In this document: in pieces, positions 59,008 through 64,000 of the stretch | How positions within the stretch are numbered: the stretch's first letter is position 1 | Layout: every line of letters starts with the position of its first letter | Assembly: GCF_017876155.1 (NCBI RefSeq) | Contig: NZ_JAGINP010000003.1 | Span: forward strand, 1-64,000 | Direction of reading: 5' to 3' | Length of the DNA stretch: 64,000 nt | Source: Azospirillum rugosum | GTDB taxonomy: Bacteria; Pseudomonadota; Alphaproteobacteria; Azospirillales; Azospirillaceae | The notes under the pieces: model-generated | Told to the model about the DNA's origin: nothing | Seen by the model: the letters and a program-made list of their open reading frames with translations, nothing else | Databases searched by the model: none | Position numbers and translations under genes: made by a program

Positions 59008-62000
59008 GCGAAGAGGCTCCCGGCGGCGCGCAGCATGTCGGCCTGGCCCGCGCGGGGGACGGCCGGCCAGCCGAAGCCCATGCGGCCCAGCAGGGCCTGT
59101 GTGCGGTCGGAGGTCAGTTCCAGGCGCCGGGCGCGGCCCTGCGGCGACCGCCCGTTGTAGAGGCCGAAGGCCTCCATGGTCTGGGCCAGCGCGCCGTCCA
59201 TCGCCGGTTCCCCAATCGCGCGCTCCAGCCGGTCGAGCAGGGCGCCGAAGCCGACGGCGCGCACCGCCTCCTCCATCCCACGGGCCGACGTGACGAAGTC
59301 GGCCAGCGTGTCGCGCCGGTTGTTTTCCACGTGGTGGGTCTCGTTGGTCAGGGCCCCGGCCCCGGCCAGCAGGGCCACGGCGCGGGCGACCCGGTCCACG
59401 TGGCAGAGCCAGACGTGGGAGTCGTCGGGCACCACCCCCAGCCGCACGAAGGCGGCAAGCTGGCGGAAGAAGGCGTTGTCGCGGATGTTCAGCTGCAACG
59501 GGCCGCCCTCCGCCGCATAGACCACGTTGCCGACGCGGTGGATGCAGGCGTTGGGCAGCTCCCCGCGCGCCGCGACGACCAGCCGTTCCGCCTCCTGCTT
59601 GCTGCGGACGTAATAGTTCTCGTCCAGGACCGGCGGCACCGGATCGTACTCGGTGAAGAGGCGGAAACCCTCCTCCGGCGCCTTGCCGGTGACCGACAGG
59701 GTGGAGATCAGGTGGAAGTCGGCGGCATTGCCCGCGGCAATGTCGATCAGGCGGCGGGTCGCCTCCACGTTGTCGGCGTGGAACTCCCGGTAATGGCCGA
59801 AGTGGTTGACGTTGGCGGCGCAGTGGAAAACGGCTTGCGTCTCCTCCGCCAGACGGCCGCGCGCGGAGCCGGTCAGGCCCAGGTCGTCGCGCCGCAGGTC
59901 GCCGGCCAGCACGGTCAGGCGCGGGTCGGCGGCGAGCGCCGGGCCGACCTCCTCCCCGAAATAGCCGCTGAGCACGCGGGCGAGGCGGGCGCGGGCGGCC
60001 GCGTCGTCGCCCCCGCGCACCAGCGCGGTGACCCGGCGTTCGCCGTCGGACAGAAGCTCCCGCAGCAGATAGGCGCCGAGATAGCCGGTGCCGCCGGTGA
60101 GAAGCGCATGACCGTAGTCGCGGCGGGCGTCGTAATCACTGGCCTCGTAGGGCCGGTTGCGCTTCGCATAGGCGTCCTGCTGCGCGCCCAGCGCGGCGTC
60201 GCGCTCCGCGTCGTAGGCGGCGAGGCCGTCCTGGTAGGCGTGCCAGTGGGCGCGGGCGGTGCGGACGAGGTGGTGCAGGTGGTCGGGCTGCGGCTTGCAG
60301 CGCAGCGCGAAGTCCGCCAGCACCGGGTGTTCGTACAGGTCGTTGATCTTGCAGGCGAACTCCCGCCGCAGTCGGTTGACCGCGGCGATGGCGCGCAGGC
60401 TGTCGCCACCCAGCTCGAAAAAGTTGTCCTCCCGCCCCCGGACGGGGCGTTGCAGAACCTCCGTCCACAGCTCCGCCACGCGCTGCTCCACGGCGGTGCG
60501 CGGCGGGGTGCGGGTGGCGTCATCGGATGACGCATCGGTTCCCGGCAGGGCGGCGTGGTCGGCCAACGCCTTCAGCAGGGCGTTGCGGTCCACCTTGCCG
60601 GCCACCGTCACGGGAATCGCCGGCACGCGGATCACCGCGGCGGGGACCATGTAGGCCGGCAGCTTTTCCGCCACATGGGCGGTCCAAGCCGCTTGCGGCG
60701 GCTCCGCGGCGCCAGCCTGGAGCGTGACGAAGGCCCACAGCGTCTGGGCGCCGCCGGCCGGCGTGTCGACCAGGGCGACCGCCTGCTGCACGGCCGGATG
60801 CTCCTCCAGCCGGTGCTCAATCTCGCCAAGCTCCACGCGCTGGCCGCGCAGCTTCACCTGCCCGTCGGAGCGGCCAAGGATCAGCAATTCCCCATCCGGC
60901 AGCCAGCGGCCGAGGTCGCCGGTGCGGTAGCGCCGCCCCTCCGGCGTCTCCACGAAGGCCGCGGCGGTCAGGTCCGGCCGGTTCAGGTAGCCGATGCCGA
61001 GGCCGGCGCCGCTCAGCCACACCTGCCCGATGGATCCCGGCGGGACCGGCCGCATCTCCTCGTCCAGGATGTGGACGCCGGTGTTGGGCAGGGGCCGCCC
61101 AGCGGTCATGCGGGAGGCACCAGGGAGAAGCCGGCCGATGGACGCCGCCGCGGTGTTCTCCGTCGGGCCGTAGCCGTTGTAGTAGCGCAAGCATCCGGCG
61201 TAGTGCAGCGCGTCGGCGGTGTTGGGCGGCTCCCCCACGGTCATCAGGATGCGCAAGGAAGGCAGGTCGGCCTGCTCGAACAGCCGCAGGTAGGAGGGCG
61301 GCAGGGTGGCGGAGGTGACGCCCTGCCGGACCATCTTCGCCAGCATCCCGGCGGTGTCGTCCATCTCCGCCCGGCGGACCGGCACCAGCGCGCCGCCGAC
61401 CGCCCAGGCCATCACCGTGTCGGCGATCCAGGCGTCGAAGGAGGGGGAGGAGCTGAGCAGCACCCGCTCGTCCGGCTCCGCACCCAGCATCCGCGCCATG
61501 GACAGGGCAAGATTCATGGTGCCGCCGTGCGGCAGCATCACGCCCTTCGGCACGCCGGTGGAGCCGGAGGTGTAGATGATGTAGGCGAGGTCGCCGGGCT
61601 CACTGGCCTGGCCGGCGGCGGGGGCCGTGGTGTGGGCGTTGCTGGGCACCTCCTCCGGCCGCAGCACGGCATAGCCCGCGTCGGCCAGCACCGGGGGCAG
61701 CGGGTGGCCGTCCAGGGCCAGAACGATGCGGATGCCAGCGTCGCGGGCGATGAAGGCGAGCCGGTCGGCCGGAAGGTCGCGGGTCAGCGGCAGGTAGGCG
61801 GCACCCGCCTTCCAGACGGCCAGCACGGCCTCCGGCAGCGCGGGAGAGCGTTCCGTCAGCACGCCGACCGGCTCGCCGCGGCGGACCCCCAGGGCCAGCA
61901 GCGCACGGGCCAGCGCGTTGGCGCGGGTGTCCAGCGCGGCGTAGCTGATGGTTTCCGTGTCGGTGATCACCGCCGGGGCGTCGGGCCGGTCGGCGGCCAG

Positions 62001-64000
62001 TTGTGCGAAGCGGTGGTGAATGCAGGCGGCGGGGTGAGGCATCGCCGGGCCGGATTCCCATTCGGCGAGTTGGGCGACCTCATTCGGCAGCAGCGCGGGC
62101 AGGGGGGTGTCGGGCTGACGGTCGGGGCCGGCGAGATGGCGCGCCCAGCCGGCCAGCGCCTCCGTCCAGGCGCGGGCGGTCTCGCGCTCGTAGAGGGCGG
62201 CGTTGGCGTAGAGCTGGAGCACGAGCCCGCCGTCCGCCTGCCCTTCGTGCACCAGCACGATGTCCTGGGCCGGGGCGCTGTGGCGCAGCTCGTACCGGAC
62301 CTCGCCGTCCGCGGGGCTGTCGATGCCCGTAAAACGCAGGCCGGTGGGCTGCGCGCCGGAGGCGCCGGGATTTTCGGTGACTGCGATGTCGAACAGCGGG
62401 TAACGGCCGGGGTTGACGGCTTGCGGATGGTCGCGGCGGAAGTCGCGGACGATGCGGGCGAAGGGGTAGCGGCTGTGGCGCAGCCCCTCGGCCAGCGTGC
62501 GCTGGGCCGCCTGGATCGCCTGCTCCACCGTGTCGGCGCGGCGCACGCGGCAGGCCAGCGGCAGCATGTTGACGTAGTAGCCGACGACCGCAGCCTCCCC
62601 CGCCGTCTCGCGCGTGGAGGTTGCGGTGCCCAGCAGGAACTCCGCCCGGCCGGTGCGCCGCCGCACCTCCTGCGCCATCAGCGCCAGCATCAGCGCGTGC
62701 AGGCTGGCCCCGTTGCGCTGGGCGAAGGCGCGCAAGGCGCCCGCCGTCGCCGGGTCGAGGCGCAGGCGGTGGCAGTGGCTCCCCTTCGCGCTGCCCCCGG
62801 TGCGCGCGGCCGGACGTGGCAGGTCGAGCGGCCACTCGTCGAAGGCGGCGGGGTCGAGCGTGCCGAGAATGCCTTGCCAATAGGCGGCGTCCGCCCGCCC
62901 GGCGTCGCCGGACAGGTAGGACTCTTCGCTCGCGGCGGAGCGGTCGAAGCCGGGGACCGGCGTGGCTGGCACCTCGCCGCGCAGCAGCGCGCCCAACTCG
63001 TCCGCCAGCAGGCCGAGCGACAGGCCGTCGCCGATGGAATGGTGAAGGACGAGCCAGAACAGCGGGGCGGACGCGTCCGCGGGGCGCGTCAGGCCGGCGC
63101 GCCAGAGCGGCGGGGCGGCCATGGCGAAGGGCTCCGTCTGGCGCGCCCGGATGCGGGCGAGCGCGGTCGCGCGGTCGGGGGTGGTGTCCAGTTCCAGCGC
63201 GGCGGCGGTGGGGTGGACGGTGCGGCGGAGCGTGCCGGCTGCGTCCTCCTGGAAGCCGGTGCGCAGCGCCTCGTGCCGGGTGACCAGGGCGGCCCAGGCG
63301 GCTTGCCACTGATCGTCGGAGGGAAGCTCCCCTTCCACAGCCAGCGTCAGCGGGATGTTGAAGCCTCGGGTGTCGAGCCCGGCCTGCTCCGCCACCCAAA
63401 ACTCGCGCTGCCCCTCGGTCGCGCGGTCGGAACCGGCATCGACGGATTTCGCGGGAACCAGGGCGGCGATGCGAGCGGCGAAGCCGCGCAAGGTCGGCTC
63501 CGCGAACAGCTCGCGGGCGGGGACGGGGTGGCCGAGGGCGGATTCCAGGCGGTGCGCGACCGCGATCGCCAGCAGGCTTTGCCCGCCCAGCGCGAAGAAG
63601 TTGTCGTCGCGCCAGACCGGGCCGCGGCCCAGCACCTCCGCCCAGACGCGGGCGACGGTATCTTCAAGCGCGCCTTGCGGGGAGGCCTCCGTGCCCTGCG
63701 GCACACGGCCGGCGACCAGCGCCTTCAACGCGGCGCGGTCGACCTTGCCGGAGGCGGTGAGCGGGATGTCCTCCACTGGGATCACCGCGGCGGGGATCAT
63801 GACGGCGGGAAGCCGGTCGGCCAGCCAGGCGCGCCACACCTCCTCGGACGGAAGCGAGGCATCGGTGGCGGGGCGGACGAAGGCCCATAGGCTCTGCGCC
63901 GCACCGGCCTTGCCGTCCACAAGCGCCACCGCCTGGGCGACGGCGGGGTGGGCGTCCAGCGCGTGTTCGATCTCGCCCAGTTCGATGCGGATGCCGTTCA
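59004..64000 (-). CDS. Nonribosomal peptide synthetase, partial, A-T-C-A-T-R (reductive release)
   Basis: The frame stays open through the right edge; about 1664 residues are visible. From the right: end of an adenylation domain (GIRIELGEIEHAL), carrier (FFALGGQSLLAIAV), condensation domain with HHSIGDG, adenylation domain 2 (YIIYTSGSTGVPKGVM; FDAWIADTVMAWAVGGAL; NGYGPTEN; AGKVDRNAL), carrier (FFELGGDSLRAIAA), and a terminal thioester-reductase (TGGTGYLGAYLL; YYVRSKQEAE as YxxxK). By eye the A2 code is D-A-A-T-M-V-G-A-A-K, which I do not recognise. The R domain predicts an aldehyde or alcohol terminus. No epimerase domain is visible. Confidence 0.92.
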   Translation of the reverse strand, partial: NGIRIELGEIEHALDAHPAVAQAVALVDGKAGAAQSLWAFVRPATDASLPSEEVWRAWLADRLPAVMIPAAVIPVEDIPLTASGKVDRAALKALVAGRVPQGTEASPQGALEDTVARVWAEVLGRGPVWRDDNFFALGGQSLLAIAVAHRLESALGHPVPARELFAEPTLRGFAARIAALVPAKSVDAGSDRATEGQREFWVAEQAGLDTRGFNIPLTLAVEGELPSDDQWQAAWAALVTRHEALRTGFQEDAAGTLRRTVHPTAAALELDTTPDRATALARIRARQTEPFAMAAPPLWRAGLTRPADASAPLFWLVLHHSIGDGLSLGLLADELGALLRGEVPATPVPGFDRSAASEESYLSGDAGRADAAYWQGILGTLDPAAFDEWPLDLPRPAARTGGSAKGSHCHRLRLDPATAGALRAFAQRNGASLHALMLALMAQEVRRRTGRAEFLLGTATSTRETAGEAAVVGYYVNMLPLACRVRRADTVEQAIQAAQRTLAEGLRHSRYPFARIVRDFRRDHPQAVNPGRYPLFDIAVTENPGASGAQPTGLRFTGIDSPADGEVRYELRHSAPAQDIVLVHEGQADGGLVLQLYANAALYERETARAWTEALAGWARHLAGPDRQPDTPLPALLPNEVAQLAEWESGPAMPHPAACIHHRFAQLAADRPDAPAVITDTETISYAALDTRANALARALLALGVRRGEPVGVLTERSPALPEAVLAVWKAGAAYLPLTRDLPADRLAFIARDAGIRIVLALDGHPLPPVLADAGYAVLRPEEVPSNAHTTAPAAGQASEPGDLAYIIYTSGSTGVPKGVMLPHGGTMNLALSMARMLGAEPDERVLLSSSPSFDAWIADTVMAWAVGGALVPVRRAEMDDTAGMLAKMVRQGVTSATLPPSYLRLFEQADLPSLRILMTVGEPPNTADALHYAGCLRYYNGYGPTENTAAASIGRLLPGASRMTAGRPLPNTGVHILDEEMRPVPPGSIGQVWLSGAGLGIGYLNRPDLTAAAFVETPEGRRYRTGDLGRWLPDGELLILGRSDGQVKLRGQRVELGEIEHRLEEHPAVQQAVALVDTPAGGAQTLWAFVTLQAGAAEPPQAAWTAHVAEKLPAYMVPAAVIRVPAIPVTVAGKVDRNALLKALADHAALPGTDASSDDATRTPPRTAVEQRVAELWTEVLQRPVRGREDNFFELGGDSLRAIAAVNRLRREFACKINDLYEHPVLADFALRCKPQPDHLHHLVRTARAHWHAYQDGLAAYDAERDAALGAQQDAYAKRNRPYEASDYDARRDYGHALLTGGTGYLGAYLLRELLSDGERRVTALVRGGDDAAARARLARVLSGYFGEEVGPALAADPRLTVLAGDLRRDDLGLTGSARGRLAEETQAVFHCAANVNHFGHYREFHADNVEATRRLIDIAAGNAADFHLISTLSVTGKAPEEGFRLFTEYDPVPPVLDENYYVRSKQEAERLVVAARGELPNACIHRVGNVVYAAEGGPLQLNIRDNAFFRQLAAFVRLGVVPDDSHVWLCHVDRVARAVALLAGAGALTNETHHVENNRRDTLADFVTSARGMEEAVRAVGFGALLDRLERAIGEPAMDGALAQTMEAFGLYNGRSPQGRARRLELTSDRTQALLGRMGFGWPAVPRAGQADMLRAAGSLFA

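Overview
The window is one contiguous, very GC-rich bacterial segment with short intergenic gaps, many ATGA stop/start overlaps, GTG starts and strong purine-rich ribosome-binding sites. Gene content (an Aap-type amino-acid ABC transporter, a large HAMP-array hybrid kinase, a chemoreceptor with a PilZ tail, a Wzx/Wzy polysaccharide locus, an NRPS locus) suggests a free-living or plant-associated alphaproteobacterium, most like Azospirillum and relatives. That assignment is inference from gene types and base composition, not from a marker gene. No rRNA, tRNA, CRISPR array or insertion sequence was recognised.

Layout. 1-6001 is a housekeeping/metal block: an O-methyltransferase divergent from a GntR/FCD regulator across a perfect 8-bp inverted repeat, a DUF533/TerB-like protein, and a metal-efflux operon mntP-dmeF preceded by a well-formed yybP-ykoY manganese riboswitch, then small proteins. 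6181-10954 holds two paralogous right-handed beta-helix proteins, one with a twin-arginine-like signal peptide and one without a signal but with two nearly identical C-terminal modules. 10965-33868 is a Wzx/Wzy-type polysaccharide locus: Wzc-like tyrosine kinase/co-polymerase, sugar-nucleotide enzymes including a complete WbpA/WbpB-WbpD/WbpE set (UDP-GlcNAc to UDP-GlcNAc(3NAc)A, with B and D fused), an initiating sugar-phosphate transferase, flippase, ligase/polymerase, two GT4 glycosyltransferases, and an unusual group of decorating enzymes (two NodB-like deacetylases, WbqC, ATP-grasp, metallophosphoesterase). 33955-44915 is regulatory: a small HTH protein, two hybrid histidine kinases (one with about eleven HAMP units), a stand-alone receiver, and a pentapeptide-repeat protein.

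45019-53709 contains an Aap-type binding protein and two permeases without the ATPase gene, a cytochrome c, the Cache/HAMP/PilZ chemoreceptor, an SPFH protein with a 64-aa membrane partner, and a DUF697 protein. 53891-64000 is a tightly coupled minus-strand NRPS locus running off the right edge: NRPS ending in a thioester-reductase domain, a TauD/SyrP-like dioxygenase, two PvdE/SyrD-type half ABC exporters and a type II thioesterase.

Three signals that ordinary gene calling would miss: a TAAGA-core motif in sense orientation ahead of essentially every transcription unit of the polysaccharide locus and of the HTH gene next to it; a dispersed palindromic repeat family (four sites, one encoding the C-terminus of the O-antigen-ligase-like protein); and an AT-rich 40-nt inverted repeat between the amino-acid transporter genes.
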